Below, piece by piece: positions 17,110 to 26,633 of a stretch of DNA of 64,000 bases. The first letter of the stretch is position 1, and each line of letters opens with the position of its first letter. The DNA is taken from the NCBI GenBank assembly GCA_020633055.1, contig JACKEJ010000006.1:910550-974549 (forward strand). Direction: 5' to 3'. A program made the position numbers and the translations under genes. This stretch comes from Sandaracinaceae bacterium (GTDB lineage Bacteria > Myxococcota_A > Polyangia > Polyangiales > Houyiibacteriaceae). Under the pieces are notes generated by a model. That model was given only the letters and a program-made list of their open reading frames with translations. It was not told the DNA's origin and did not search any database.

Positions 17110-18438
17110 ATGACACAGCGGAACGAGTCGGTGGACGTGGTGGTGGTGGGTGGCGGGCTCGCGGGCCTGCTCGTCGCGGAGGGGTTAGGACGCGCAGGCC
17201 GGCGTGTGGTCGTGCTCGAGCGATCGCCTGCCCCGGGCGGGCGCGCGCGGACGGCAACGCACGGGGCTCATCGCTTCAACTTCGGTCCCCACGCGCTGTA
17301 TCTCGAGGGGCCCCTGCATCATGCGCTGCGTGCTGCGGGGGTGTCGACCGCGGGGGTCGCGCCCTCGCTCGGTGGCGCGCGCGCGCTGTTTGCCGACGGT
17401 CACCTGGACGCGCTACCCGTGGGGCTGGGCGGCGTCCTGCGCGCCGACTGGTTCGGAGCTCGGGACGCGCGCGAGATGCTGGCGGCGCTCCGTCGCATCC
17501 GCGCGGGGGCGGGCACGAGCGACCTGCACGAGACGTCCGCCGCGGCCTTCATCGACGCGCTGGTCACGCGCGACGGGGCGCGGCGCATGCTCGCCACCTT
17601 GGTGCGCCTCGCGACCTACGGCGGAGACCCGTCCGAGCTGAGCGCCGACGTCGCCCACGCGCAGCTGACGGCGTCGGTGAGGCACGGCGTGCGCTACGTG
17701 CACGGCGGGTGGCAGTCGCTGGTGGTGGGGCTGCTCGACCGCGCGGCGCGCGCCGGAGTCACCGTGCGTCATGCGCGCGCGGCGTCGCTCGGCCTGGAGG
17801 CTTCTGGGGCGCTGCAGGGCCGCATGCACACCGTCACGGACGATCACGGGCGCACGCTGCGGGCCGCGGACGTGGTGTTGGCGTGCGCCCCCAACGTCGC
17901 AGCCAGCCTGCTCGACGGCGCAGACCCGGTGCTCGCGGAGTTCGCGCGCGGGGCACGCCCCGTCACGATGCGGGGCGTGGACCTGGGACTGCGCGATCCC
18001 GGGCGCGATCTGCGCTTCACGCTGGGCGTGGACACGCCTGTCTACTTCTCCCCGCAGCGGGGCGTGCGCGACGTGGCCCCCGCGGGCGGCCTCACGGTGC
18101 ACACGGGGGTGTACCTCGGGGCGGAAGGCGGGGACGCCGTGGCGGACCCGGCGGGCCTGCTGGACGCCGCCCTCGAGCGTCTCGTGCCAGACTTGGCCGC
18201 GCGGACGGTGGAGCGCCGCGTGCTGGCGCGCGCCGTGGTGCACCATGCCCTGCCCGACTGGCGGCGTGCCGGGATGCTGGGGCGCCCTGCGTGCGCATCG
18301 CAGGTCCCCGGCGTGTGGTTCGCAGGGGACTGGGTGGGACCGCAGGGGCACCTGGCCGACGCGGCTGCAGCGTCGGCGGTGTCGGTGGTGCGGGGCATCG
18401 CCGTCGCGCGGGAAGGCGGGTTACGCTGCGCCTCGTGA
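17110..18438 (+). CDS. FAD-dependent oxidoreductase (phytoene desaturase-like)
   Basis: The protein is 442 residues. The Rossmann motif VVVVGGGLAGLLVAEGLG is followed by ERSPAPGGRART, and the C-terminal FAD-contact segment is VWFAGDWVGPQGHLADAAAASA. This is the CrtI / protoporphyrinogen-oxidase / amine-oxidase superfamily. The start ATG at 17110 has GGAG 5 bases upstream. Its stop overlaps the sigma factor start (GTGA, 18435-18438), so the two are translationally coupled. ECF41 sigma factors are commonly encoded beside an oxidoreductase or similar enzyme and control it, so this is the probable target. The substrate is unknown. Confidence 0.85.
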   Translation: MTQRNESVDVVVVGGGLAGLLVAEGLGRAGRRVVVLERSPAPGGRARTATHGAHRFNFGPHALYLEGPLHHALRAAGVSTAGVAPSLGGARALFADGHLDALPVGLGGVLRADWFGARDAREMLAALRRIRAGAGTSDLHETSAAAFIDALVTRDGARRMLATLVRLATYGGDPSELSADVAHAQLTASVRHGVRYVHGGWQSLVVGLLDRAARAGVTVRHARAASLGLEASGALQGRMHTVTDDHGRTLRAADVVLACAPNVAASLLDGADPVLAEFARGARPVTMRGVDLGLRDPGRDLRFTLGVDTPVYFSPQRGVRDVAPAGGLTVHTGVYLGAEGGDAVADPAGLLDAALERLVPDLAARTVERRVLARAVVHHALPDWRRAGMLGRPACASQVPGVWFAGDWVGPQGHLADAAAASAVSVVRGIAVAREGGLRCAS

Positions 18439-19394
18439 GCCCCTCGTCCCAACGGTCCGAGCGACACCCCGCCTTTCAAGGGGCGCACGCGCGCGAACAC
18501 GAGGCGTTCTTGTACGGCGTCTGCTACCGAATGACCGGGACGCACGCCGACGCGCAGGAGGTGGTGCAGGACACGTTCCTGCGTGCGCTCGAGCGCCCAC
18601 CGGCCGACACCGCGCAGCCGTGGCGACCGTGGCTCACGCGCGTGGCCGTCAACCTCTGCAAGGACCGCCTGCGCCGCCGCAAGACCCGCGGCTACGTGGG
18701 GCCCTGGCTGCCTGCGCCCGTGGAGCTCCCGGACACCCACGACGTCGAGGTGCCCAGCGCCGCCCGCTACGAGCGCCTCGAGAGCGCCAGCTTCGCCTTC
18801 CTGCTGGCGCTCGAGCGCCTGACCCCGCAGCAGCGGGCGGTCCTCATTTTGCGGGACGTGCTCGACCACAGCGTGGCGGAGACGGCGGGGACGCTCGGCA
18901 TCTCGGAGTCCAACGTGAAGGTCACGCTGCACCGCGCCCAGAAGGCGCTCGCCCACGCCGAGGCCGAGGAGGGGGAGTACCGCACGCAGCGGCTCACGGA
19001 GCAGGGACACGCCGCGCAGCTGGCCATGCTGCAGCGCTTCATGCTCGCCCTCTCGCTCGGTGACGTCGATGGCATGCGTGCCTGTGTGTCCGACGACGTG
19101 CGCCTGCACACGGACGGGGGCGGCGAGTTCTTCGCCAGCAAGAAGATGGTCCGCGGTCGCGAGAAGGTCATCAACTTCCTGATCCGTGTCGTGCGCGGCG
19201 AGCTGCCGACGCGCTTCGCCATCGTGGAGCTGAACGGTGGGCCCGCGATCGTGAGCGAGTTCGGCCCGCGCAAGGACCGCTACGCGGAGCGCGTGGTCAC
19301 GCGCATCGAGCTTGGCCCGGACGGGCTGATCTCGGCCTACGACTCGATCTTGGCGACGCCCAAGCTGGAGCATTTGTTCGACTCGCCGGGCTGA
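18435..19394 (+). CDS. ECF41/SigJ-type sigma factor with SnoaL-like C terminus
   Basis: The protein is 319 residues. Sigma2 is around YGVCYRMTGTHADAQEVVQDTFLRAL and sigma4 around LTPQQRAVLILRDVLDHSVAETAGTL and SESNVKVTLHRAQKAL. A C-terminal domain of about 130 residues of SnoaL/NTF2-like type carries LHTDGGGEFFASKK. That DGGG motif marks the ECF41 group, in which the C-terminal domain controls the sigma factor instead of a separate anti-sigma factor. The GTG start overlaps the stop of the oxidoreductase gene. No anti-sigma gene is adjacent, which fits. Confidence 0.88.
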   Translation: MSPSSQRSERHPAFQGAHAREHEAFLYGVCYRMTGTHADAQEVVQDTFLRALERPPADTAQPWRPWLTRVAVNLCKDRLRRRKTRGYVGPWLPAPVELPDTHDVEVPSAARYERLESASFAFLLALERLTPQQRAVLILRDVLDHSVAETAGTLGISESNVKVTLHRAQKALAHAEAEEGEYRTQRLTEQGHAAQLAMLQRFMLALSLGDVDGMRACVSDDVRLHTDGGGEFFASKKMVRGREKVINFLIRVVRGELPTRFAIVELNGGPAIVSEFGPRKDRYAERVVTRIELGPDGLISAYDSILATPKLEHLFDSPG

Positions 19395-19399
19395 CGTTC

Positions 19400-19435
19400 C
19401 GTGTCCGCGGCCCGCCCAGAGGGGGCCGCGGTACA
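19400..19435. terminator. GC-rich hairpin between convergent genes
   Basis: CCGCGGCCC (19405-19413) pairs perfectly with GGGCCGCGG (19423-19431) around a 9-base loop, and flanking GTGT/ACAC can extend the stem past one bulge. It lies just after the sigma factor stop and before the convergent glutamine synthetase stop. It has no T tract but could serve as a bidirectional terminator. Confidence 0.5.
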
Positions 19436-19497
19436 CGCCGTGCGGAGCCACGCGCGGGTGACGGTGTGGGTCCGACCTCGGGTCTCCTCGCCCGCGC

Positions 19498-21672
19498 CTA
19501 CTTGATGAAGAGCAGCTCGCGGTATTTCGGGAGGGGCCAGTGCTCGTCGGCGACCAACGTCTCGAGCGCGTCGGCGTGCGCTCGAACCCGATCCATCCCC
19601 TCGCGCAGGGGACCAGCGCAGTACCGCATGTGCGCCTCGGTCGAGGCGAAGTCGTGCTTGGCGATGGCCGCCTCGAGGGCTGCGACGGCGGCCGTCAGCG
19701 CGTTCGTGTCGCGCGCCACGGCCTGCAGCACGGTGGCGTCGAACGTGACGCCGAGGCTCGCGGCCTGACTGAGCGAGGCGCTCAGCGTCCCGGCGTAGGC
19801 CATGGCGGCGGGGTAGATGACAGTCTTGGCCAGCTCCACGACGAGCTTGGCTTCGACCCCGATGGAGAGGATGTACTGCTCGGCATAGACGTCGTAGCGG
19901 CTCTTCAGCTCGACCGGCGACAGCACCGAGTTCCGCTGAAACAGGGCGACCACGGCCGGGTCGTTCAAGGCGGGGAGCGCGTCGGCGCTGGTAGGCAGGT
20001 TCGCGAGGCCACGCTCGGCTACCGCCGTGTGGTGCCACTCCTCCGAGTAACCGTTCCCACCGAAGACCACGCTCCCGTGCGCGCTCACGAGCTCCTTCAG
20101 CACGAGGGCGACGGCCTCCGCCGTGTTCTTCCCCGCCCCCAGCTGGGCCTCGAGCTTGTCGGCCACCCACGAGAGGGAGTCCGCCAGGATGGTGTTCATC
20201 GCCACCAGCGGACCCGAAACGGACTGCGACGAGCCGACGGCGCGGAACTCGAAGCGGTTCCCCGTGAAGGCGAACGGGGACGTGCGGTTGCGGTCGCCTG
20301 GGTCCCGCTCGAACGGTGCGATCTGCGGCAGGCCCAGGTCCATCACGCCCCCTTCGGTCGACACCGAGGTCTTGCCATCGCGGATGTCGTTGAAGATGGT
20401 CTCCAGCTGGTCGCCCAAATAGACCGACATGATGGCGGGGGGAGCCTCGTTTGCGCCTAGGCGGTGGTCGTTCGAGGCGGACGCGATGACGGCGCGCAGC
20501 AGCGGCCCGAACAGGTGGACGCCGCGGATGACGGCGCCGCAGAAGAGCAGGAAGTGCACGTTCTGGTGTGGGGTACGTCCCGGATCCAGCAGGTTCCCCT
20601 GCGTGGCGTTGCCCACGGACCAGTTCACGTGCTTGCCAGAGCCGTTCACGCCCGCGAACGGCTTCTCGTGCAGCAGACACACGAAGCCGTGCTCCAGCGC
20701 GGTCGCCTTCATGATGGTCATCATGAGCTGCTGATGGTCGGCGGCGACGTTCGCGCCCTCGAAGTACGGCGCGATCTCGAACTGTCCTGGCGCGACCTCG
20801 TTGTGGTGCGTCTTGGCTGGGATGCCCAACCGGTACAGCTTGTCCTCCACGGCTTGCATGTAGACCTGCACGCGCGACGGGATGGCGCCGAAGTAGTGGT
20901 CGTCGAATTCCTGCCCCTTGGCGGGCGGGGCGCCGAACAGCGTGCGGCCAGCGAGTAGCAGGTCCGGGCGTGCGCGCGCGAAGCGGGCGTCCACCAGGAA
21001 GTACTCCTGCTCGGCGCCGCAGCTCGCGCTGATGGGCGCGATGTCGGTCTCGCCCAGCAGCGAGAGCACGCGACGGCCGGCCGTGTCGAGCGCGGCGTTC
21101 GATCGCAGCAGGGGGATCTTCTTGTCCAGCGCCTCGCCCGTCCACGACATGAAGACGCTCGGGATCATCAGCGTCGCGCCGTTGGCCGTGTGCATGATGT
21201 ACACCGGGCTCGTGGGGTCCCACGCCGTGTAGCCACGTGCAGCCGCAGTCATGCGGAGGCTACCGTTCGGGAACGACGATCCATCGGGCTCGCCCTTCAT
21301 GAGCAGGCTGCCCGTGAACTCCGTGATGGCGTTGCCCTCGGGGGTGGTGACGATGAAGCCGTCGTGCTTCTCCGCGGTGATGTTCGTCATCGGGTAGAAG
21401 ATGTGGGAGAAGAACTTCACGCCCTTCGCGAGCGCCCAGTCCTTCATCGCGGCGGCCACGACGTCGGCGGTGGCGGCGTCCAACTTGGCGCCCGTGTGCA
21501 CGGTGTTCTTCATCGCCTTGAACGCGCTCTTCGAGAGGTGCTCCTCCATCGCGCGCAGGTCGAACACATCGCAGGCCCAGATCTCGCTGAGCGGACGGTG
21601 CGGGGCGCGGTCGGGGATCGGCACCCGGTTGGTGATGTCGCTGATGGCCTGGTGTCGGGGGGTAGAGCTCAT
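19498..21672 (-). CDS. glnN: type III glutamine synthetase
   Basis: The protein is 724 residues, the size of GSIII and much longer than GSI or GSII. It makes glutamine from glutamate, ammonia and ATP. The typical segments are visible: FSHIFYPMTNITAEKHDGFI, CGAEQEYFLVD (metal-binding Glu), the catalytic-domain KTHHNEVAPGQFEIAP, HEKPFAGVNGSGKHVNWS, and NRTSPFAFTGNRFEFRAVGSS. The start ATG at 21672 is preceded by GAAGGAA. It appears monocistronic, with a 192-base gap to the divergent gene at 21865. Confidence 0.95.
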   Translation of the reverse strand: MSSTPRHQAISDITNRVPIPDRAPHRPLSEIWACDVFDLRAMEEHLSKSAFKAMKNTVHTGAKLDAATADVVAAAMKDWALAKGVKFFSHIFYPMTNITAEKHDGFIVTTPEGNAITEFTGSLLMKGEPDGSSFPNGSLRMTAAARGYTAWDPTSPVYIMHTANGATLMIPSVFMSWTGEALDKKIPLLRSNAALDTAGRRVLSLLGETDIAPISASCGAEQEYFLVDARFARARPDLLLAGRTLFGAPPAKGQEFDDHYFGAIPSRVQVYMQAVEDKLYRLGIPAKTHHNEVAPGQFEIAPYFEGANVAADHQQLMMTIMKATALEHGFVCLLHEKPFAGVNGSGKHVNWSVGNATQGNLLDPGRTPHQNVHFLLFCGAVIRGVHLFGPLLRAVIASASNDHRLGANEAPPAIMSVYLGDQLETIFNDIRDGKTSVSTEGGVMDLGLPQIAPFERDPGDRNRTSPFAFTGNRFEFRAVGSSQSVSGPLVAMNTILADSLSWVADKLEAQLGAGKNTAEAVALVLKELVSAHGSVVFGGNGYSEEWHHTAVAERGLANLPTSADALPALNDPAVVALFQRNSVLSPVELKSRYDVYAEQYILSIGVEAKLVVELAKTVIYPAAMAYAGTLSASLSQAASLGVTFDATVLQAVARDTNALTAAVAALEAAIAKHDFASTEAHMRYCAGPLREGMDRVRAHADALETLVADEHWPLPKYRELLFIK

Positions 21673-21864
21673 GCGTGTTCCTTCGGGCGTCTGCCCGTCT
21701 GCGTTCCGGGGCGCAGCTTAGGACGAACCCCCAGCCACGCCACGAGTCCGAACGTTCGGGCTCGTGGGTGGTCGTGTGGGCGAGGCGGCCGCACGAGCGC
21801 CTCGAGACGTGTGAACGGGGCGTCACCTCTTGACGCGCCAGGGCCTGCTGACGACCCTCGGCGC

Positions 21865-22347
21865 ATGGACGCAAGCCGCTCGGATGGACACTACGCGGAC
21901 GTACGCTGGTTCCCCATCGTCGCGCAGGCCACGTTCGGGCACCTGCGCGTGGAGCACGCGGACCAGGCTCGCGCGGTGATGGCCAGGGCCTTTGCGCGTC
22001 GTGAGCGGGTGCTGTGGTACATGGACGCGCGCCGCGCCACACGCGCTGACGCGCTCTACCGAAAGCAGATCGCCGCTTATACCGATGAGCTCGAAGCCGA
22101 GGGTCACCAGTTCTCGGTCTGCTCGGTGGTGGTGCTCGAGAACGCGGCGCTCCGTGCCGCGCTGACCGCCCTCAACTGGATCTCGCGGCCGGTCATCCCC
22201 GTGCACGTAGTCTCCAGTCCGACCGAAGGGGCCGACCTCTTGGAGCGGGCGTGGCTCGCCGACGGAGGCGCGGATACGGCCGCCTTGCGTGAGGGGCTCC
22301 GGTTGATCCGAAGCGACACGCTGCGCTTCGATCCAATCGACCTCTGA
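21865..22347 (+). CDS. STAS/SpoIIAA-like protein, intact paralogue
   Basis: The protein is 160 residues with a beta-alpha pattern: WFPIVAQATFGHLRV, a helix, VLWYMDARRATRADALYRKQIAAYTDELE, then VVVLENAALRAALTALNWISRPVIPVHVV and a final helix DLLERAWL. The order and spacing match the reconstructed protein of the frameshifted gene at 7872-8379 (MLTSKQRQIVAGYEARY, AGQAMVVASPVQRG, AALQWLRAHW). Such proteins recur in myxobacterial genomes without known partners. No adjacent kinase or anti-sigma gene is seen. Function is unknown. Confidence 0.65.
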   Translation: MDASRSDGHYADVRWFPIVAQATFGHLRVEHADQARAVMARAFARRERVLWYMDARRATRADALYRKQIAAYTDELEAEGHQFSVCSVVVLENAALRAALTALNWISRPVIPVHVVSSPTEGADLLERAWLADGGADTAALREGLRLIRSDTLRFDPIDL

Positions 22348-22484
22348 GGAACCCTGTTTGGTGATTCCTCGCTCTGCGGGACCGGGAGAGAGTCTCGCTG
22401 GACGGCGAATCGGCCCGTCCGGACGAGCGGCGCGCGGCCATTCCGCTGGCAGAGCGCCGTGCCCTCGAGGCCATGAACAGCGCG

Positions 22485-25121
22485 CTACTCGACGGGCGTC
22501 GCGATCCGCTGAGGGGTGCGCCACTCGAGGCCCAGCCCGAGCGTAGGACCGTCGCCCCAGCAGTGACGGCCGCCAGTGGAGTCCAGCGCGCAGTACGTCC
22601 GCGGTCCCAGGCTGACGCTCGCAGGCACCCCAGCCATTGGGACCTCCAGGGGGGCGGTCGTCGGGACAGGGCCTGTCGCGTCGAACACGGCCTCGTCGGC
22701 CCCCCAGCAGTACAGGCGGCCTGCGCGTGCGGCGCACCCCGAACCCCAGTTCGGCTCCGCGACGAAGCTGAAGCCGGTGTCGGCAGACGCCTGCGTGAAG
22801 TCGGGCACGGGGCCCATGCTGGCGCGTTCGACACAGTAGAGCTGCCCGGCGTCGTTCAGCGCGCAGTCTTGGCCACCGCCCGCGGCGACGACGCTCCAGT
22901 CGCTGGCGCTGCCCATCCGCGCGGGGTCCGTGACCGTCACACCGTTGTAGCCCCAGCACCACAGCTCGAGCCCGCCCGAGCCGTCCGCGAGCGTCCCGCA
23001 GGCGCGCTGCTCGGCGATGGACACCGACTGCCAGCGCGTCTCGGTGCCGACGCGCGTGGGTGTGGCGCGCGGCGCGGTGTCGCCGACGCCGAGCATGCCC
23101 CCGTAGTTGCTGCCCCAGCAGTAGAGCTCGCCGTCGGCCACCGCGCAGGTGGTCTCGGGGGCGACGGAGACGTCCGTCCACGAGCGCGCGCCATCGACGA
23201 GCGCGGGCTCGAGGACGCGGGCCGGCGCGTTCGTCACGCCGAGGCGTCCGCTCTGGTTGTCTCCCCAGCAGTACAGGTCTCCGTCGGCGATCGCACAGGT
23301 GCGCGAGCGTCCAGCCGACACGACGCTCCAGTCGTCGCGTTCGCCCACCCGGGTTGGCGCCGTGCGTAGCTCCTCATCGCCCAGCCCGAGCGCGCCGCGG
23401 TCGTTGTAGCCCCAGCACCAGAGTGTGCCGTCCGTCTTGATGCCGCAGGCGTGGTAGCCGCCCGAGCTGACCACCACATCAGTCCACCCGTCGTCGGCGT
23501 ACGTGGGGGTCGCGCGCGCGTAGGACTCCCCGTTGCCGAGGAAGATGTTCGAGCGGCTCTCACCCAGCACCGTCCAGCAGGCGAGGGTGTTGGCAGCGTC
23601 GATGGCGCAGGTCATGACGCCGTCGGCGAGCGCGCGTGCGGCGCGCTGCACCGACACCTCGCGCGGAGCGTCCGTCGCGGGCTCCGTGTCGCCGAAGGAA
23701 CCGCTCCCGATGCACGACACCACCCCGCCTTCACTGCGGACGCACGACCCGCCAGAGCCCGACCAGACGACCAGCGCGTCGTCCAGCGCGCCCACCTCGC
23801 GCGGCGCGTCCGTGTACGCAGGGTCCAACCCGTATACGTAGCCCCAGCAGTAGAGCGCGCCCGAGCGCAGCCCACACACGTGACCGTATCCGGCGTCGAT
23901 GGCTGTCCAGTCGGTGTTCGCGTCGACCGCGGTGGGCTCCAGTACGTCGTCCGCCAGGGCCGCGATGCCGACGTTGCTCGCCAGGCCCCAGCAGAACAGA
24001 CGGCCTCCCTCGCGCACCGCGCACGTGTGCTGGCCGCCCACCGTGAGGGCGGTGTAGCGGTTTGTGTCCACGTCGGTGAGCGCTCCGACGAACGCGGTGG
24101 AGCCCGTGCCTGTCGGTCCGTTGCTCGCGTCGCCGAGGCAGGCGACCAGCCCGGCGTCGTCTAGGACGCAGAGGTGACGCGCGCCGACACCGACGCTGCG
24201 CACGTGGCGCCCGCTCACGATCAGCGCTGGCGCGTCAGTCAGCGTCGCGCCACCGAGGTATTCGAGGTTGCCCCAGCAGTACAGCTCGCCCGCGCGGGTG
24301 GAAGCGCACATCACCTGCCTTCCGTTGGAGGCTACGTGCTCCCAATCCGTGCGCGTCCCGATGCGCTGTGGGAGCGTCTGGTTCTCGGTCGTGCCTGCGC
24401 CGTTGCCCAGCTCGCCGTACTCGTCACGTCCCCAGCAGTAGAGGCTCCCGGATGACGCGATGGCGCAGGTGGAGGTGCCAACGGCTACCTCGCGAAAGCC
24501 AAGCTCCACGCTCGCGGAGAAGCTCGTCGCGTCGTTCTGGGGATTCCCAGCGGCGTCGGTGGCCCGCACCCGCAGGGTGTGGTCGCCGGGCGACAAGTCG
24601 AAGTCTGCCCGGGCCGCGCAGGGCGTGAACGCCTCTCCGTCCAGCGCGCACTCGTACGCGCACGCCGCTTCGTCACAGGCGAACGCGAACGTCAGCAGGC
24701 CCGCGCCCAGGACACTCCCGGGAGGTGTGATGGACGCCGTGGGTGCCAGCGCGTCCACGACGAACGACGCGCTGGCGGGCGTGGGGTCCGTCAGTCCATC
24801 GCGCGTGGCGCGGGCCGCGAAGGTGTGTGACCCGTCGCCGAGACCCGTCAGCGTCGTCGGAGAGCTACACGGGTCGAAGCTTGCCCCATCGCGGGAACAC
24901 TCGAACGTGCAGTCCCCGCCGTCGCAACCGAGGTCGAAGGTCACTGCGGTGGCCGCGTTGACGATCCCGCTGGGGGGAGCGCTCAGGGTGGTGTCCGGCG
25001 CGCTCGCGGATGTCGGGCCCGAGCCTCCGCAGGCAGCGAAGAGCCATGGGCACAGCGTGATGAGGATGCAGGGGTGCGGGATGCGGCGACGCGCGGGGAG
25101 AGGAGCCGTGGTGCAGGTCAT
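22485..25121 (-). CDS. RCC1-repeat lipoprotein
   Basis: The protein is about 878 residues. The N terminus is a lipoprotein signal ending LFAACGG. Two Cys-rich beta domains follow (about residues 60-130 and 135-205, e.g. CDGGDCTFECSRDG), then a long array of RCC1-type blades, each with a core like LYCWG and a G-x-G-x-LG turn. At least nine LYCWG/LWCWG/LFCWG cores are visible. RCC1 arrays form beta-propellers used for protein contacts. It is probably exported and anchored to a membrane; the ligand is unknown. The start is set at the ATG at 25121 because it gives a normal signal peptide; an ATG at 25145 is also possible. Confidence 0.8.
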   Translation of the reverse strand: MTCTTAPLPARRRIPHPCILITLCPWLFAACGGSGPTSASAPDTTLSAPPSGIVNAATAVTFDLGCDGGDCTFECSRDGASFDPCSSPTTLTGLGDGSHTFAARATRDGLTDPTPASASFVVDALAPTASITPPGSVLGAGLLTFAFACDEAACAYECALDGEAFTPCAARADFDLSPGDHTLRVRATDAAGNPQNDATSFSASVELGFREVAVGTSTCAIASSGSLYCWGRDEYGELGNGAGTTENQTLPQRIGTRTDWEHVASNGRQVMCASTRAGELYCWGNLEYLGGATLTDAPALIVSGRHVRSVGVGARHLCVLDDAGLVACLGDASNGPTGTGSTAFVGALTDVDTNRYTALTVGGQHTCAVREGGRLFCWGLASNVGIAALADDVLEPTAVDANTDWTAIDAGYGHVCGLRSGALYCWGYVYGLDPAYTDAPREVGALDDALVVWSGSGGSCVRSEGGVVSCIGSGSFGDTEPATDAPREVSVQRAARALADGVMTCAIDAANTLACWTVLGESRSNIFLGNGESYARATPTYADDGWTDVVVSSGGYHACGIKTDGTLWCWGYNDRGALGLGDEELRTAPTRVGERDDWSVVSAGRSRTCAIADGDLYCWGDNQSGRLGVTNAPARVLEPALVDGARSWTDVSVAPETTCAVADGELYCWGSNYGGMLGVGDTAPRATPTRVGTETRWQSVSIAEQRACGTLADGSGGLELWCWGYNGVTVTDPARMGSASDWSVVAAGGGQDCALNDAGQLYCVERASMGPVPDFTQASADTGFSFVAEPNWGSGCAARAGRLYCWGADEAVFDATGPVPTTAPLEVPMAGVPASVSLGPRTYCALDSTGGRHCWGDGPTLGLGLEWRTPQRIATPVE

Positions 25122-25195
25122 GCCATTGCGTGTGTCGCGGCCCATGGGCTCGTCACACGAAACACGCCGCGCCCTCCGTAGCCGCTGGTGTGGGG

Positions 25196-25223
25196 GTGAG
25201 CGCCCCCGCTCAAGGGCGCTCAC
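25196..25223. promoter_or_regulatory. 10-bp perfect inverted repeat between divergent genes
   Basis: GTGAGCGCCC (25196-25205) and GGGCGCTCAC (25214-25223) form a perfect inverted repeat with an 8-base centre. It lies in the 200-base gap between the RCC1 lipoprotein gene (minus strand) and the EAL gene (plus strand). Its place fits an operator serving one or both genes. A terminator is less likely because no gene ends here. Confidence 0.4.
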
Positions 25224-25321
25224 GCGTCGCGCTGTCAATCGTTACAGCTCGGAAATCGACCGGAAACGCGTGTCCCCTAGGTTCTTCCTGAATCGACCGA
25301 CGCCACCCCCCTAGAGCTCGG

Positions 25322-26608
25322 ATGACGTACACACACATGAACGCCGATGACGGTGACCGAGCGGACACGCCGAACGAGCGCCCGGTCCGCGAGACCTCGC
25401 CGCCCGTCGTGGTGCAGCGCGGGCAGCTACGGACCGACTTCCAGCCCATCGTGTCCATGCGCACGGGCACCACGTGGGGCGTCGAGGCCCTCAGTCGCGC
25501 CAAGGACCCCAAGACCGGCGTCACCATCCCACCGCTCGCACTCTTCGCGGACGCCGAGCGAGCCGGGCTGTTGCCACAGTTCGACCGCTTCTGCCGCAGG
25601 CACGCCATCGAGCGCTTCGCGGAGAGCAACAAGCCCCACGACGCCCTGCTGACGCTCAACTGGGACACCCGGACGCTGGGCGCCGCGGACAACGACCCGA
25701 AGCAGTTCGTGCGCGCCGTGAAGAGGAGCGAGATCGCTCCCGAGCGCGTGGTGATCGAGGTGCTCGAGGGGCGGGCGCCGAACCTCGACGCGCTGGTGCG
25801 TTTCGTGGAGGACCGCAAAGCCGAGGGCTTCCTCATTGCCGTCGACGACTATGGGACGGGTCACTCGAACCCCGAGCGCTTGGTCCGCATCGAGCCCGAC
25901 ATCGTCAAGATCGATCGCGCGCTCGTGCATGGCGCGGCGTCGTCGGTGCCCCGCCGAGAGGCGTGTCGGTCGGTGGCCGAGCTGGCGCGGGCGATCGGCG
26001 CCGTGGTCATCGCCGAGGGAGTGGAGCGCGACCAAGACCTGGTCGAGCTGTCCATGATGGGCATCGACCTCTTCCAAGGGTTCTTGATCGCGCGTCCCAA
26101 CGCCGAGATCGCCGCCGGGACCTCGCAAGCCGAGCTGGCGGTAGCCGCTCGTCGTCCGCTGCTCCGCTCTCGCGCGGATCTGGAGCTCGATCGTCGGCGG
26201 AGGCTCCGCAAGCGTCATGACCGCATCGTCAGCCTGGTGGTGGGGCGCTTGGTGCGTGCGTCACTCGGCACGCTCGAGCTCGCCACCGCCGACGCCCTGG
26301 ACGCGGTGAACGGGCTCGAGGCGCTCTACGTGCTGGACGAGAATGGCATCCAGCTCACGTCCACGTGGCTGCGCGCCGACGGGCCGCGCAAGGCCAGCTT
26401 CCGGCCCGCCGTGGCGGGGACGGACTTGGCGCTGAAGGACTACTTCCTCGGGCTGGCCGACGGGAGCACCTACAGCACGCGTCCCTATGTGAGCATGGCC
26501 TCGGGCCGCATGGCGGTCACCTACAGCCGTCGTATCCAGCTCAGCGGCGGCGCCGTGGTGATCGTCTGCTGCGACATCCCGAACACCATCGACCTGCGCG
26601 TGATCTGA
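25322..26608 (+). CDS. EAL-domain c-di-GMP phosphodiesterase
   Basis: The protein is 428 residues. The EAL domain (about 33-275) keeps the signature and catalytic residues: FQPIVSM, the EAL motif in GVEALSR, LNWDTRTL, VVIEVLE, VDDYGTGHSN (DDFGTG equivalent), PDIVKIDRALV, VIAEGVE and FQGFLIARPN. It should hydrolyse cyclic di-GMP to pGpG. After a basic linker, a C-terminal domain of about 120 residues (LYVLDENGIQLTSTW to the end) resembles a Cache/PDC sensor half, yet has no flanking membrane helices, so it is probably cytoplasmic. It diverges from the RCC1 lipoprotein gene. Confidence 0.88.
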   Translation: MTYTHMNADDGDRADTPNERPVRETSPPVVVQRGQLRTDFQPIVSMRTGTTWGVEALSRAKDPKTGVTIPPLALFADAERAGLLPQFDRFCRRHAIERFAESNKPHDALLTLNWDTRTLGAADNDPKQFVRAVKRSEIAPERVVIEVLEGRAPNLDALVRFVEDRKAEGFLIAVDDYGTGHSNPERLVRIEPDIVKIDRALVHGAASSVPRREACRSVAELARAIGAVVIAEGVERDQDLVELSMMGIDLFQGFLIARPNAEIAAGTSQAELAVAARRPLLRSRADLELDRRRRLRKRHDRIVSLVVGRLVRASLGTLELATADALDAVNGLEALYVLDENGIQLTSTWLRADGPRKASFRPAVAGTDLALKDYFLGLADGSTYSTRPYVSMASGRMAVTYSRRIQLSGGAVVIVCCDIPNTIDLRVI

Positions 26609-26633
26609 GGCGCGGGACGGTCGAAGGGTCCGG

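Noticed and set aside
22346..22420. GAGGAA/TTCCTC and GGACGG/CCGTCC stems after the STAS-like gene
   Set aside because: Six-base stems with long loops are expected by chance in this GC-rich DNA.
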